A stretch of DNA of 64,000 nucleotides, taken from NCBI RefSeq assembly GCF_000515335.1, contig NZ_KI911563.1:2368355-2432354 (forward strand), in the 5' to 3' direction. The stretch comes from Cohnella panacarvi Gsoil 349. GTDB lineage: Bacteria; Bacillota; Bacilli; Paenibacillales; Paenibacillaceae. A program made the translations under genes and the position numbers. The notes beneath the pieces are model-generated. The model did no database searches. It had not been told where the DNA came from and was given only the letters and a program-made list of their open reading frames with translations. Shown here in pieces: positions 43,209-52,557 of this stretch (position 1 is its first letter; every line of letters starts with the position of its first letter).

Positions 43209-43796
43209 ATGAGCTTCATTCCAATGGTCGTCGAACAAAGTAACCGCGGGGAAAGAGCCTACGACATCTATTCCCGTCTATTGAAAGACCGCATCGTATT
43301 CTTGGGTACGCCGGTGAACGATGTAGTCGCCAACTCCATTATCGCTCAGTTGCTGTTCCTTGCCGCTGAAGATCCGGAAAAGGATATCCACCTCTACATT
43401 AACAGTCCGGGCGGCTCCATCACTTCCGGGATGGCGATCTACGATACGATGCAATTCATTAAACCGGACGTGTCCACCATCTGCGTGGGCATGGCCGCCT
43501 CGATGGGCGCTTTCCTGCTCGCGGCGGGCGCCAAAGGCAAGCGTTTCGCGCTGCCTAACAGCGAGGTCATGATTCACCAGCCGCTCGGAGGAGCGGAGGG
43601 TCAAGCCAGCGATATCGAAATTCGCGCCAGACGCATTCTGAAGATGCGCGATAAACTGAACGCCATTCTCGCCGAACGTACCGGTCAACCGATCGAACGG
43701 ATCGAGAAAGATACGGATCGCGACAACTTCATGGAAGCAGAAACCGCTCGCGAATACGGTCTGATCGACAAAGTCATCGAGAAAATCGGCAACTGA
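43209..43796 (+). CDS. clpP: ATP-dependent Clp protease proteolytic subunit
   Basis: The 195-residue serine peptidase forms the double-heptamer chamber served by ClpX/ClpC. The N-terminus [20 protein letters not shown], the Ser in [14 protein letters not shown], the His in [10 protein letters not shown], and Asp in [11 protein letters not shown] form the triad. ATG 43209 has GAGGAGGG 7 nt upstream. A CtsR box and sigma-A promoter precede it. tmRNA-tagged proteins are ClpXP substrates, linking it functionally to ssrA. Confidence 0.98.
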   Translation: MSFIPMVVEQSNRGERAYDIYSRLLKDRIVFLGTPVNDVVANSIIAQLLFLAAEDPEKDIHLYINSPGGSITSGMAIYDTMQFIKPDVSTICVGMAASMGAFLLAAGAKGKRFALPNSEVMIHQPLGGAEGQASDIEIRARRILKMRDKLNAILAERTGQPIERIEKDTDRDNFMEAETAREYGLIDKVIEKIGN

Positions 43797-43949
43797 TACC
43801 ACAACTTCTGAATTGTGTCAACAACAATTCAAATCTTTGAATGCCCCCTCTCCCGTCCGGACAATCCATGGTATGCTTGGTTATGAGGGAATACCATATA
43901 CCTCCAGTTCTAGTCAGCACCTAGGAACTTTGGAAGAGGGGGATCTTGC

Positions 43950-44210
43950 ATGAACCAACGGTCCTATCCGTACGTTGTGAGCGACCAGTTCGAACCGAAT
44001 ATGCCTTACCAGCCATCCAACCGCAGACCTATCGATACGATTGCCGCTCGTCGGCTAAGCGATAAAGCTTCACTGCTACGTCCGCTAAGAGATGAACACC
44101 TGCTGGAAGTATACCGGGAAGCGAAGAAGTTGAATCTCTCGGCGGAATTTATCGAATTGCTTGAAGAAGCCATCTCGATGCGTCAGTTGGACACTTACCA
44201 AGAAGCTTAA
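43950..44210 (+). CDS. sda: Sda-family sporulation checkpoint inhibitor, N-terminally extended
   Basis: Residues about 45-80 (PLRDEHLLEVYREAKKLNLS, then AEFIELLEEAISMRQL) match the helical hairpin of Sda, which binds sporulation histidine kinases such as KinA and blocks phosphotransfer when DNA replication is unfinished. B. subtilis Sda is about 46-52 aa; here about 45 extra residues, polar and with a conserved-looking RRPIDTIAARRLSDK segment, precede the hairpin. AGAGGGGG lies 9 nt before the ATG. No DnaA boxes are evident upstream. Confidence 0.75.
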   Translation: MNQRSYPYVVSDQFEPNMPYQPSNRRPIDTIAARRLSDKASLLRPLRDEHLLEVYREAKKLNLSAEFIELLEEAISMRQLDTYQEA

Positions 44211-44230
44211 CTTTCGATTGAAATTCCTGT

Positions 44231-44255
44231 ACCGCACCCCTTAACGGAGTGCGGT
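44231..44255 (+). terminator. terminator of sda
   Basis: ACCGCACCCC pairs with the GGAGTGCGGT side and is followed by CTTTTG, 20 bp after the stop codon. Confidence 0.8.
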
Positions 44256-44280
44256 CTTTTGTTTGCTCTAGCTAACCGAA

Positions 44281-44330
44281 AAGCCAGGGCGGTTGCATCG
44301 GGAATGAACCCTGTGCAACCGCCCTGGCTT
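44281..44330. terminator. perfect 17-bp hairpin between sda and crh
   Basis: AAGCCAGGGCGGTTGCA (44281-44297) is exactly inverted at 44314-44330 around a 16-nt loop. Flanking TTTCG/TTTTCGG would allow termination in either direction. Confidence 0.75.
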
Positions 44331-44347
44331 TCGTTATTCGGATGCAA

Positions 44348-44369
44348 AAAGCTCCCGCGCGGGAGCTTT
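44348..44369 (-). terminator. terminator of the rapZ-crh operon
   Basis: Perfect palindrome AAAGCTCCCGC/GCGGGAGCTTT followed on the minus strand by TTGC, 14 bp beyond the crh stop. Confidence 0.85.
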
Positions 44370-44382
44370 AAGCTGTATGGGA

Positions 44383-44652
44383 TTATTGGTTTTCGAGCTC
44401 TTCTTTGCTGACTAATTGCACTAAAGCGGTTACAGCTTGCTCTGCGTCGGAACCTTCGGCGCTAATTGCGACTTCTGTACCGGAACTAATCGCAAGACTC
44501 ATAATACCCATGATGCTTTTGGCGTTAACTTTCTTATCATCCTTCTCCACGAACACATCAGAGGAGAATTTATTGGCTTCTTGCACGAATAGTGCCGCCG
44601 GTCTGGCGTGAAGCCCCGTTTTTAGCCGAACAACCACCGGCTGTCTCGTCAT
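44383..44652 (-). CDS. crh: Crh-type HPr-like protein with an active-site histidine
   Basis: The 89-residue protein matches Crh more closely than HPr (VVVRLKTGL, AALFVQEANKFSSDVFVEKD, VNAKSIMGIMSLA) and sits at the Crh position after whiA. B. subtilis Crh has Gln15 in place of His and cannot accept phosphate from PTS Enzyme I; here residue 15 is His (LHARPA). Ser46, phosphorylated by HPr kinase to act with CcpA in catabolite repression, is present. So it may work both in PTS transfer and in CcpA co-regulation, or be the only HPr variant of its type. Confidence 0.9.
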   Translation of the reverse strand: MTRQPVVVRLKTGLHARPAALFVQEANKFSSDVFVEKDDKKVNAKSIMGIMSLAISSGTEVAISAEGSDAEQAVTALVQLVSKEELENQ

Positions 44653-44752
44653 GGAACGGCTACCCCCTATCTTTAATCGTCCCTCTTCTTCGGAACCCCG
44701 AACATCGTTTCTTAGCTATTATAACATTGAATAAACCTAATTTGCTATACGC

Positions 44753-45688
44753 TTATGCGCCGCCGTTTCGGATTTTTTCAGCCCATTCATCCAATTTTCT
44801 CAACCTGTGGTTGACACCGGACTTGCTTACTTGACCCTTGAGCAGATCGCCGACTTCCTTCAGGTTCATGTCGGGATGCTGAAGCCTGATCTCCGCGACT
44901 TCGCGTAATTTTTCCGGCAAATTGTGCAATCCGACTTCTTTCTGCAGCAGCTTTATGTTGTCGATCTGCCGAACCGCGGCACCGATCGTCTTATTCAGAT
45001 TAGCGGTCTCGCAATTGACGATCCGGTTGACCGAGTTGCGCATGTCCCTCATGATCCGGACGTCCTCGAATTTGAATAACGCTTGATGAGCCCCGATAAT
45101 GCTCAGAAACTCGATGATTTTCTCGCCCTCTTTAATATAAAGCACGAAGCCCTTCTTCCGCTCGATGAATCTCGCGTTAAGCTGGAACCTGTTCGCGAGC
45201 TCGACAAGCGCTTGGCAATGCTCTTCGTAGAGGGAAGCGATCTCCAGATGGTATGAGGAGCCTTCCGGATTGTTGACCGAGCCCCCGGCCAAGAACGCGC
45301 CACGCAAGTACGCCCTTTTGCAGCACGGCTTCTTGATCAGGTTCTTATCGATGCTCGGATGGAAGTTGAAGCCTTCCGTCGTGATCGACAGATCTTTGAG
45401 AATTTCCTCCACGCCCCCGGGAATCCGGACGACATAGACGTTGTTCTTCTTCAGCCGCATCTTTTTGCGAACGAGCAATTCGGTAGGGACGGAGTAATGG
45501 CGCTTAAGCAGCGTATAGATTCTTCGCGAAATCGCCGCGTTCTCCGTCGCGATGTCCAGCACGACGCGTTTGGCGGTCAATGCTACCGTTCCGTTCATGC
45601 GGATGAGCGCGGACAGTTCGGCACGCTCGCAACAGCCGTCCGCGACGACCATCGTCAGCTCTTTTTTCGTTTGTGCCGCGAAAGACAT
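44753..45688 (-). CDS. whiA: WhiA-family DNA-binding protein
   Basis: The 311-residue protein has an N-terminal LAGLIDADG-like fold ([47 protein letters not shown]) and a C-terminal helix-turn-helix ([36 protein letters not shown]). It influences cell division and chromosome segregation in Firmicutes and sporulation in actinobacteria. The rapZ-yvcK-whiA-crh order is conserved; it starts 4 bp after yvcK. Confidence 0.95.
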   Translation of the reverse strand: MSFAAQTKKELTMVVADGCCERAELSALIRMNGTVALTAKRVVLDIATENAAISRRIYTLLKRHYSVPTELLVRKKMRLKKNNVYVVRIPGGVEEILKDLSITTEGFNFHPSIDKNLIKKPCCKRAYLRGAFLAGGSVNNPEGSSYHLEIASLYEEHCQALVELANRFQLNARFIERKKGFVLYIKEGEKIIEFLSIIGAHQALFKFEDVRIMRDMRNSVNRIVNCETANLNKTIGAAVRQIDNIKLLQKEVGLHNLPEKLREVAEIRLQHPDMNLKEVGDLLKGQVSKSGVNHRLRKLDEWAEKIRNGGA

Positions 45689-45691
45689 GCC

Positions 45692-46681
45692 TTAGTCACC
45701 CTTTCGAATCATCCAATCTTCCACGAGCTGATAGATATGATCGCTCAATCTAGCGGCATCGTGGCGCAAATACGTACGGAACAGCACGAGCTTGTCGGCG
45801 ATGACTTTATACCCCCGCCGCGTTACCTCTTCCAAGTCCAGATGGACGGCTTTTGAGCCTTTCTCGGCATACAAGCTTTGCACTTGAGGCGGAATTTCTC
45901 CATCGTTCACGATCACATAATCGAATAGATGATGCCCGATATGCTTATGAATAGCTACCAAATGATCGCTTACGGAATAGTTGTCCGTCTCCCCGGGCTG
46001 CGTCATCACGTTGCAGACGAACAGCTTCACCGCATCCGAGCCCACGATCGCCTCGGCCAGCTTCGGCACGATTAGATTAGGAATAATGCTCGTATATAAG
46101 CTTCCCGGTCCGATCAGAATCGCATCGGCCTGCCGCAGCGCTTCAACGGCCTCTCGGAGCGGCTCTACGTTAGGCGGTTCGATGAACACCCTGCGGATCG
46201 GTTGCCCCGACTTCGGGATCGTCGACTCGCCGACGACGATCGAGCCGTCCGCCATCTCCGCCTTCAGGACGATCGCTTGATTAGCCGCGGGCAGAACCCG
46301 GCCGCTAACCGCGAAAATCCGGCTAAGCTCCGTAATCCCCGTCACGAAATCGCCCGTAATATCAGTCATGGCAGCCAGAATCAAATTACCCAAGCTGTGT
46401 CCCGCAAGCCCGGTGCCGTTGCTGAATCGGTACTTCAACACCTCTTCCATCAACGGCTCCGTATCCGCGAGCGCCGTCAGCACGTTGCGAATATCCCCGG
46501 GCGGCGGCATCTGCATCTCTTCGCGCAGCCTGCCCGAACTTCCGCCGTCGTCGGCGACCGTCACGATTGCCGTAATGTCGAGCGGCTTTTGTTTCAATCC
46601 GCGCAACATCACCGACAACCCCGTGCCGCCTCCGATGACGACGATCCGCGGCATACGCGGAAGATCATGTTGCCCTATCAC
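45692..46681 (-). CDS. yvcK: YvcK/GlmR gluconeogenesis and cell-wall factor
   Basis: The UDP-GlcNAc-binding CofD-like protein (about 330 aa) has VVIGGGTGLSVMLRGLK, VADDGGSSGRLREE, PPGDIRNVLTAL, and LLIGPGSLYTSIIPNLI motifs. It directs carbon to UDP-GlcNAc during gluconeogenic growth and affects cell shape. GTG 46681 has GAGG 8 nt upstream; GTG 46690 sits directly at that site. It overlaps no neighbour and follows rapZ by 10 bp. Confidence 0.94.
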   Translation of the reverse strand: MIGQHDLPRMPRIVVIGGGTGLSVMLRGLKQKPLDITAIVTVADDGGSSGRLREEMQMPPPGDIRNVLTALADTEPLMEEVLKYRFSNGTGLAGHSLGNLILAAMTDITGDFVTGITELSRIFAVSGRVLPAANQAIVLKAEMADGSIVVGESTIPKSGQPIRRVFIEPPNVEPLREAVEALRQADAILIGPGSLYTSIIPNLIVPKLAEAIVGSDAVKLFVCNVMTQPGETDNYSVSDHLVAIHKHIGHHLFDYVIVNDGEIPPQVQSLYAEKGSKAVHLDLEEVTRRGYKVIADKLVLFRTYLRHDAARLSDHIYQLVEDWMIRKGD

Positions 46682-46691
46682 TGGTGCCACC

Positions 46692-47582
46692 TCAATTCTG
46701 CCTGTCGCGTTCCGAATCGCGATGGCTGACCCGGATATGCTCCGTCTCGCTAGACCCGAGTCTACGCCCTAAATATTCCGCGATCGCTACGGACCGATGT
46801 TTGCCTCCGGTGCACCCGATTCCGATGACGACCTGGCTTTTACCTTCTTTATGATAAAGCGGGATCAAATATTGCAGCATGTCGAGCAGCTTCGCCAGGA
46901 ACGTCTGCGTCTCAGGCCACTTCATAACGTAATCGTACACCTCGGGCTCTTGCCCGGTCTTCGGACGCAACTGCTCCACGTAATGCGGATTCGGAAGGAA
47001 CCGCACGTCGAAGATCAGATCGGCGTCGATGGGAACGCCGTATTTGAAACCGAACGAAGTCAAGTTGATCGAGATGTTGTTGCGATCGAGGTCGGTGAAC
47101 CGCCCGATGATTTTCTCTTTCAACGCCGCAGGCTTCAAGCTACTCGTATCGATGACTTGCGTAGCCCAGCCCTTCAAATCCTCGAGCAGCTTTCTCTCCG
47201 ACCGAATGCCGTCCAGAGGCATGCCTTCCGGCGCCAGCGGGTGTCTGCGGCGGCTCTCCTTGTAACGCTGAACCAGAACGCTGTCGGTAGCGTCGAGGAA
47301 CAGAATCTCGTAATGAATCGTGTAGTGCTCGCGAATATAGTTAAGCGATTCCGAGAGCGCCGTGAAAAACTCGCGCCCGCGCAAGTCGATGACGAGCGCG
47401 ACTTTCGCGATGCGCCCCTGCGACTGCTCGATTAACTCCGCGAACTTCGGAATGAGCACAGGCGGTAAATTATCCACGCAGAAAAATCCGAGATCCTCGA
47501 GACTTTGCACCGCGATCGTCTTGCCCGCTCCCGACATGCCCGTAATAATGACCAGCGTAGGTTGCGCGACCATGTTATCCAT
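46692..47582 (-). CDS. rapZ: RapZ/YvcJ nucleotide-binding protein
   Basis: The 296-residue P-loop protein has the Walker A motif [18 protein letters not shown], the DLRGREFF motif and the C-terminal signature [19 protein letters not shown]. In E. coli RapZ controls GlmS through small RNAs; in Bacillus YvcJ acts in competence with GTP/ATP binding. ATG 47582 with GAGG 6 nt upstream is preferred over a longer start. First gene of the block. Confidence 0.95.
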   Translation of the reverse strand: MDNMVAQPTLVIITGMSGAGKTIAVQSLEDLGFFCVDNLPPVLIPKFAELIEQSQGRIAKVALVIDLRGREFFTALSESLNYIREHYTIHYEILFLDATDSVLVQRYKESRRRHPLAPEGMPLDGIRSERKLLEDLKGWATQVIDTSSLKPAALKEKIIGRFTDLDRNNISINLTSFGFKYGVPIDADLIFDVRFLPNPHYVEQLRPKTGQEPEVYDYVMKWPETQTFLAKLLDMLQYLIPLYHKEGKSQVVIGIGCTGGKHRSVAIAEYLGRRLGSSETEHIRVSHRDSERDRQN

Positions 47583-47669
47583 AAGCGTCCTCTCCCTTGG
47601 GTGGCTATGAACGACAGAACGCTTGACCCGCCGCAAGCGCAGCGGAGCCAAGCGTCAACTCTTCCTGCA

Positions 47670-48626
47670 TCACGCGCGTTGGAACAATCCCGCTGCGCCT
47701 ACGACGCCGGCATTATTGCCAAGCTCGGCCGCAACGATCTCCACGTCTTCGTTCGCGGCCGAAGGGGTCAGCTTCTGGAACACCTCGCGAATTTGCGCGA
47801 ACAGGAATTCTCCGGCTTTGCTAACTCCTCCGCCAAGAATGAACCGTTGCGGATTAACGACAACCGCGACCGCAGCCAGCGATTTGCCTAAATAAAATGC
47901 CGCGCGGCTCACGATCCGCTGAGCGACTTCGTCGCCGTTCTTGGCCGCGTCGAACACTTCCTTCGCGGCCGTCACCCCGTCCTCGATCAACGCGAGCGAC
48001 GTCTTATCTCCCCGGGAAACCGCATCGCGCGCCATCCTGATGATGCCCGTCGCCGAGGATACCGTCTCCAAGCAGCCCATCTTGCCGCAACCGCATTGGA
48101 TCGCCTCCAGATCCGGCACGACCGACATATGCCCAAGCTCGCCGGCCATGCCGGAGAAGCCCTCGATGAGCCGGTCGTTCAGAATGATGCCGCCTCCGAC
48201 ACCCGTTCCGAGCGTATAGCACACGCAGTTCGCCACGCCTCTACCGGCGCCGCCCCATGCCTCGCCAAGCGCTGCAACGTTGGCGTCATTGTTGATCTTG
48301 ACGGGTTTGCCCAGCTTCTCTTCCATGATTTGCTTCACGTGCACGTTCCGGAACGGAAGGTTCGCGCTGAAATCCACGATCCCTTCCCGAATGTTCAGGA
48401 AGCCCGCGATCCCGATCCCGATCCCGGCTACGGCTTCCCACTCCTCCGTACCCGGCGGCACCAGCTCGTTCACGTAAGCCGCAATGTTATTCAGCACGGT
48501 ATCCGTACCGCCCGCAGCTTCCGTCGGGCCCTCATGCGTGCGAAGCAAATCTCCCGAAGCGTTGCACAGCCCTACCTTGATGGCGGTTCCGCCAAGATCT
48601 ACGCCTACGTACAACAATTGTGACAT
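47670..48626 (-). CDS. glcK: ROK-family glucokinase
   Basis: The 318-residue enzyme has the ATP motif VGVDLGGTAIKVGL, substrate motif INNDANVAALGEAW, and ROK zinc signature GELGHMSVVPDLEAIQCGCG/KMGCLE. It phosphorylates free glucose. ATG 48626 has GAGGTG 9 nt upstream. It lies downstream of trxB and 87 bp before rapZ. Confidence 0.93.
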   Translation of the reverse strand: MSQLLYVGVDLGGTAIKVGLCNASGDLLRTHEGPTEAAGGTDTVLNNIAAYVNELVPPGTEEWEAVAGIGIGIAGFLNIREGIVDFSANLPFRNVHVKQIMEEKLGKPVKINNDANVAALGEAWGGAGRGVANCVCYTLGTGVGGGIILNDRLIEGFSGMAGELGHMSVVPDLEAIQCGCGKMGCLETVSSATGIIRMARDAVSRGDKTSLALIEDGVTAAKEVFDAAKNGDEVAQRIVSRAAFYLGKSLAAVAVVVNPQRFILGGGVSKAGEFLFAQIREVFQKLTPSAANEDVEIVAAELGNNAGVVGAAGLFQRA

Positions 48627-48682
48627 GTTAGTCGACACCTCATAAAGAATAATGGTAACGCGTTAAGAATGTTCTATCCAGG

Positions 48683-49630
48683 TTATAACGTCTGGCTCCA
48701 ATCATGCGTAGCCGAATGCTCCAAGAATCGCTCGCAATCGAGCGCCGCCATGCATCCGCTGCCCGCCGCCGTAATCGCTTGGCGGTATTTGTTGTCCTGA
48801 ACGTCGCCGCAAGCGAATACTCCCGGCACGTTCGTCTCGGACGTTCCCGGCTTCACTTGGATATAACCGTGCTCGTCCGTATCGATCTGTCCGCCCAGGA
48901 ACTTCGTGTTCGGCGTATGCCCGATCGCCACGAACAACCCTTGCGTGTCGATAACCTCTTCTTCGCCGGTCGCGTTGTTGCGTACTTTCAGACCGGTCAC
49001 GCCGTTATCTCCCGCAAGCACTTCCAGCGGCGTTCGGTTCAAGTTCCAGACGATCTTGCCGTTCTCCCGCGCGCGATCCTGCATGATCTTCGATGCCCGC
49101 ATCTCGTCGCGGCGATGCACGAGCGTTACCTCGGACGCGAACCGCGTCAAGAAGTTCGCTTCTTCCATCGCCGAATCCCCGCCGCCTGCGACGATGATCT
49201 TCTTGCCTCTGAAGAAGAATCCGTCGCAAGTCGCGCACGTGCTGACGCCGCGGCCTACGTTGTCGCGTTCTCCCGGAATGCCTAAGTACTTCGCGGAGGC
49301 GCCGGTGGAAATGATGATCGTCTCGGCCCGAAGCTGTTCTCCGCCCTCGAGCGACAACGTGAACGGACGCTTCGTCAAATCCGCTTCGTTAATCCAGCCC
49401 GTGCGGAATTCCGCGCCGAAGCGTTCGGCTTGCTTGCGCATGTTAGCCATCAATTCCGGTCCCATGATGCCCTCCGGAAACCCGGGAAAGTTCTCGACCT
49501 CCGTCGTCGTCGTCAATTGACCGCCCGGCTCAGGCCCTTCGATGACGAGCGGCGACAAATTCGCCCGCGCCAGATAGATCGCTGCCGTCAATCCGGCAGG
49601 GCCGGTACCGATTACGATACATTTATGCAT
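48683..49630 (-). CDS. trxB: thioredoxin reductase
   Basis: The 315-residue FAD/NADPH enzyme reduces thioredoxin. Motifs: VIGTGPAGLTAAIYLARA (FAD), the redox pair CATC at about 132-135 (STCATCDGFFF), VAGGGDSAMEEANFL (NADPH) and GVFACGDVQDNKYRQ. AGGAGG precedes the ATG. Its position beside the TPR protein is conserved in Firmicutes. Confidence 0.98.
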   Translation of the reverse strand: MHKCIVIGTGPAGLTAAIYLARANLSPLVIEGPEPGGQLTTTTEVENFPGFPEGIMGPELMANMRKQAERFGAEFRTGWINEADLTKRPFTLSLEGGEQLRAETIIISTGASAKYLGIPGERDNVGRGVSTCATCDGFFFRGKKIIVAGGGDSAMEEANFLTRFASEVTLVHRRDEMRASKIMQDRARENGKIVWNLNRTPLEVLAGDNGVTGLKVRNNATGEEEVIDTQGLFVAIGHTPNTKFLGGQIDTDEHGYIQVKPGTSETNVPGVFACGDVQDNKYRQAITAAGSGCMAALDCERFLEHSATHDWSQTL

Positions 49631-49664
49631 CTATGCTGCCTCCTAGTCCATGCTGTGTAAAGAT

Positions 49665-51395
49665 TCAATGGAACGACGGTGTCGTTAAGTCCAGTTTCTC
49701 CCGAATGCCGCACGCTTCATCAATTCGGTTCGCATAGCGGCTAATGCTCGCTTGGGATACGCCGTACCGGCTCACGAGATCCGCGTAGGTTACCGTTCTG
49801 CGGTGCATCTTCGCCGTCCAATATTCAAGCGCGGCCGCCCATCCCGTCGTCTTGTGAAGCTTGGGTACATCCGGATAGACGCGCGACAGGAAGTCGACCC
49901 ACAACGTCATCATATCGTGCTGCTGCACGACGTCGTAGCGTCCGGACATCCCCGCGAGCGCTTGCTCCAGAACCGCTTGCCAAGCGCTGTCCCATACCGG
50001 CAGCCTTGCGGATTTACGCCTTGCTTCAAGCGTCAGCGTCCGTCCGCCGAACGTAACCGCCAGCGTCTCCTGCACGCCGATCGACCGCAGGACGAGCACG
50101 GCCACGCGCTTCAATTCGTCTTCCTCGCCTGCGTCGATCAGGAACGCCTTCAGCGCTTCGATCACCTCATCGTCCGCGATGAGGCCGAGTGCCTGTATCA
50201 CTTGCACTTTCGTCTTGCGATCGCCGTGGCGAAGCGCCCAGAAGAACGAAGAACGAATAAGCGGCTCGCGCTTAAGAGCTTCCGTAACGAGCCCCGGATT
50301 GTTCTCCCATTGCCGGAACTGCTCCTCGAACGGAAGGTGGTAGTGATAATGCGACGGGGCGCTCTCTTCCCCGGCGCGCACCTTCTCCAGCTTATTCAAG
50401 TAATAGAGCGGAACGGGCGATCCCTCGTCCAGCTTCTCGGCTTGTTTCCAGTGCCTCTCCGCGTCGTCGTACCTCGCCAAATTCGTCGCCGCCACCGCGG
50501 CGAAATGATGCAAGCTCGGCTCGCCCGACAGTTCTCCCGTGCGCAGCAGGCGAAGAAAATGCCGGTAAGCTTCCTTATGCTCCCCAACGATGCCGAGCGT
50601 CGTGGCCATCTTGAACACGTGCTCGGGATGGAACGGAACCGTCTTGTTCAACCGATCGACGAGCGTGCGAAGCGGCCCTTCCTGATTCGAATGCTGGTAG
50701 AATATCGCCAGATTGCACAACGCGTGCAAATTCCCCGGCTCGGAATCCAGCACCTCGTTAATCGTGACGATGGACTTCTCGAACAGCCCCATATAATAGT
50801 ATGCCAGTCCGAGGTTGTTGCGCGCCGCCAGAAAGCCAGGTTCTTTCTCGATAATGTCTTCCAATATTTTCACCGCGTCGGCGAAGCGTCCGGCTTCAAG
50901 AAGCTCGCGGGCTTTGTCGTGAGCGAATACGTTTTCTTTGGATTTGATCGTGGATAACTTCGTCGGACGGTTCAGCTCGAACTTCAGCAGATCCAGCAGC
51001 TCATCCGCTTCATCCAGGAATTGGCCGTCCAGATCGTTCTCCAGATACCGAACGAGCGCCTCTTCGGCCGCTTCGTACAGCTCCATGTTGGCGTAATTGT
51101 TCGCCAAGTAGTAATAACATTCCGTCATCGCCGGATCGATGCGTTCGAGCACGGAGCGAAGAATGTCGTTCGACTCCTCGTAACGGCCCATCTCCGACAG
51201 AATACCCGCCATATTGCAATGGTTGACCGGATTTTCCGGCTCGAATTCGACCGCTTTGCGAAAATATTTCAATGCCTTGTCGTAATGATAACGATCCAGC
51301 GACTGCACGGCTCGTTCGAAGAAGAATGTCGCGTCCAGTCGGATCGGAATCACTTTGGGACGCCGGTTTTTAGCCGCGCGCTTCCGCTGACTCAT
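49665..51395 (-). CDS. TPR-repeat protein with C-terminal helix-turn-helix
   Basis: The 576-residue cytoplasmic protein begins with a basic stretch, then contains about eight tetratricopeptide units (YDKALKYFRKAVEFEPENPV, AECYYYLANNYANMELYEAA, FLAARNNLGLAYYYMGLFEK, LHALCNLAIFYQHSNQEGPL). The last 60 residues form an HTH (TYADLVSRYGVSQASISRYA). Function unknown; the family is conserved next to trxB. ATG 51395 has GGAGGTG 8 nt upstream. Confidence 0.85.
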   Translation of the reverse strand: MSQRKRAAKNRRPKVIPIRLDATFFFERAVQSLDRYHYDKALKYFRKAVEFEPENPVNHCNMAGILSEMGRYEESNDILRSVLERIDPAMTECYYYLANNYANMELYEAAEEALVRYLENDLDGQFLDEADELLDLLKFELNRPTKLSTIKSKENVFAHDKARELLEAGRFADAVKILEDIIEKEPGFLAARNNLGLAYYYMGLFEKSIVTINEVLDSEPGNLHALCNLAIFYQHSNQEGPLRTLVDRLNKTVPFHPEHVFKMATTLGIVGEHKEAYRHFLRLLRTGELSGEPSLHHFAAVAATNLARYDDAERHWKQAEKLDEGSPVPLYYLNKLEKVRAGEESAPSHYHYHLPFEEQFRQWENNPGLVTEALKREPLIRSSFFWALRHGDRKTKVQVIQALGLIADDEVIEALKAFLIDAGEEDELKRVAVLVLRSIGVQETLAVTFGGRTLTLEARRKSARLPVWDSAWQAVLEQALAGMSGRYDVVQQHDMMTLWVDFLSRVYPDVPKLHKTTGWAAALEYWTAKMHRRTVTYADLVSRYGVSQASISRYANRIDEACGIREKLDLTTPSFH

Positions 51396-51479
51396 CGGCA
51401 AGGCACCTCCCGTCGTTCGTTTGCTTGCAAGTTAACCACCAAGATTATAACACAGCGCGCCCGATCCATAAAATAAAAA

Positions 51480-51505
51480 CCGCCGACCCCAAAGGTTGTC
51501 GGCGG
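51480..51505 (-). terminator. terminator of prs (end of the his-prs block)
   Basis: CCGCCGAC and GTCGGCGG with a 10-nt loop are followed by T5 on the minus strand, 13 bp after the prs stop. Confidence 0.9.
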
Positions 51506-51518
51506 CGTATTCGATTGA

Positions 51519-52472
51519 TTAAATGCCGGCGTTCTTGAAAAGCGTGCTGATCGAACCGCCTTCCATGATGATGCGGGTCGCGTCGGCCAGCATCGGAGCG
51601 ACGGAGATGACTTTGAATCGCGGAGAACGGTCTTCCGGCAGCAGGATCGAGTCGGTAACGACGACTTCCCGGATGTTCGGATGATCGAGGCGCTCGAGCG
51701 CGGGACCCGAGAACAAAGGATGCGTCGCGCAGACGAAGCCGTCCTCGGCGCCGCGTTCCTTCAAGCCTTCGACAACGTTGACGATCGTCGTTCCGGTATC
51801 GATCATGTCCTCGATGATGATCGGCGTGCAGCCTTCGACGTCGCCGATGACGTGAGTGATAACCGACTCGTTATGGGCAGGACGCTTCTTGATCATGATG
51901 GCGAAAGAGCAATCGAGTTGGTTCGCGAGCTTCTCCGCCGTCGAAGCGCGGCCCGCGTCGGGCGATACGACGACAGGGTTGCGGATATTCTTGGATTTCA
52001 AATAATCGCTGATGAGATCGAGAGCGGTCAAGTGATCGACCGGAATGTTGAAGAAGCCTTGGATCGCCGGCGCGTGAAGATCGATCGTAACGATCCGGTT
52101 GGCGCCGACCGTCGTCAGGACGTCCGCGACCATCTTCGCCGAGATCGGCTCGCGCGGGGCGGCCTTCCGTTCTTGGCGGGCATAGCCGTAATACGGCAGC
52201 ACTACGTTAATTGTCCGGGCCGAAGCACGTTTAGCAGCGTCGATCATGACAAGCAATTCAACGAAATAATCATTGATCGGATGAGATAACGATTGAACGA
52301 TGAAGACGTCGCAGTTCCGAATCGTTTCTTCGAAGTGAACGTACACCTCGCCGCTCTTGAATCGGGAGAGCTTGATCTTGCCTAGCGGCAAACCGAGATG
52401 CTCGGCAATGTTGGCTGCCAACTGCGGATTCGATGATCCGGAAAAAATACGAAGTTTGCTGCTGCTGTACAT
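51519..52472 (-). CDS. prs: ribose-phosphate pyrophosphokinase
   Basis: The 317-residue enzyme makes PRPP from ribose-5-phosphate and ATP. Motifs: KLRIFSGSSNPQLA, the flexible loop region RQERKAAPREPISAK, the PRPP signature VVVSPDAGRASTAEKLA and DMIDTGTTIVN. ATG 52472 has GGAGG 5-6 nt upstream; the ORF extends 23 codons further without a ribosome site. It lies after hisJ, so PRPP synthesis neighbours PRPP-using histidine synthesis. Confidence 0.97.
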   Translation of the reverse strand: MYSSSKLRIFSGSSNPQLAANIAEHLGLPLGKIKLSRFKSGEVYVHFEETIRNCDVFIVQSLSHPINDYFVELLVMIDAAKRASARTINVVLPYYGYARQERKAAPREPISAKMVADVLTTVGANRIVTIDLHAPAIQGFFNIPVDHLTALDLISDYLKSKNIRNPVVVSPDAGRASTAEKLANQLDCSFAIMIKKRPAHNESVITHVIGDVEGCTPIIIEDMIDTGTTIVNVVEGLKERGAEDGFVCATHPLFSGPALERLDHPNIREVVVTDSILLPEDRSPRFKVISVAPMLADATRIIMEGGSISTLFKNAGI

Positions 52473-52557
52473 GACACCCTCCAAATTGTAATCGACACGC
52501 TTCGTGCCGAAATCCGTCAATTCGACTAATCTATTATACAACCATTAGGAGCGGAAT

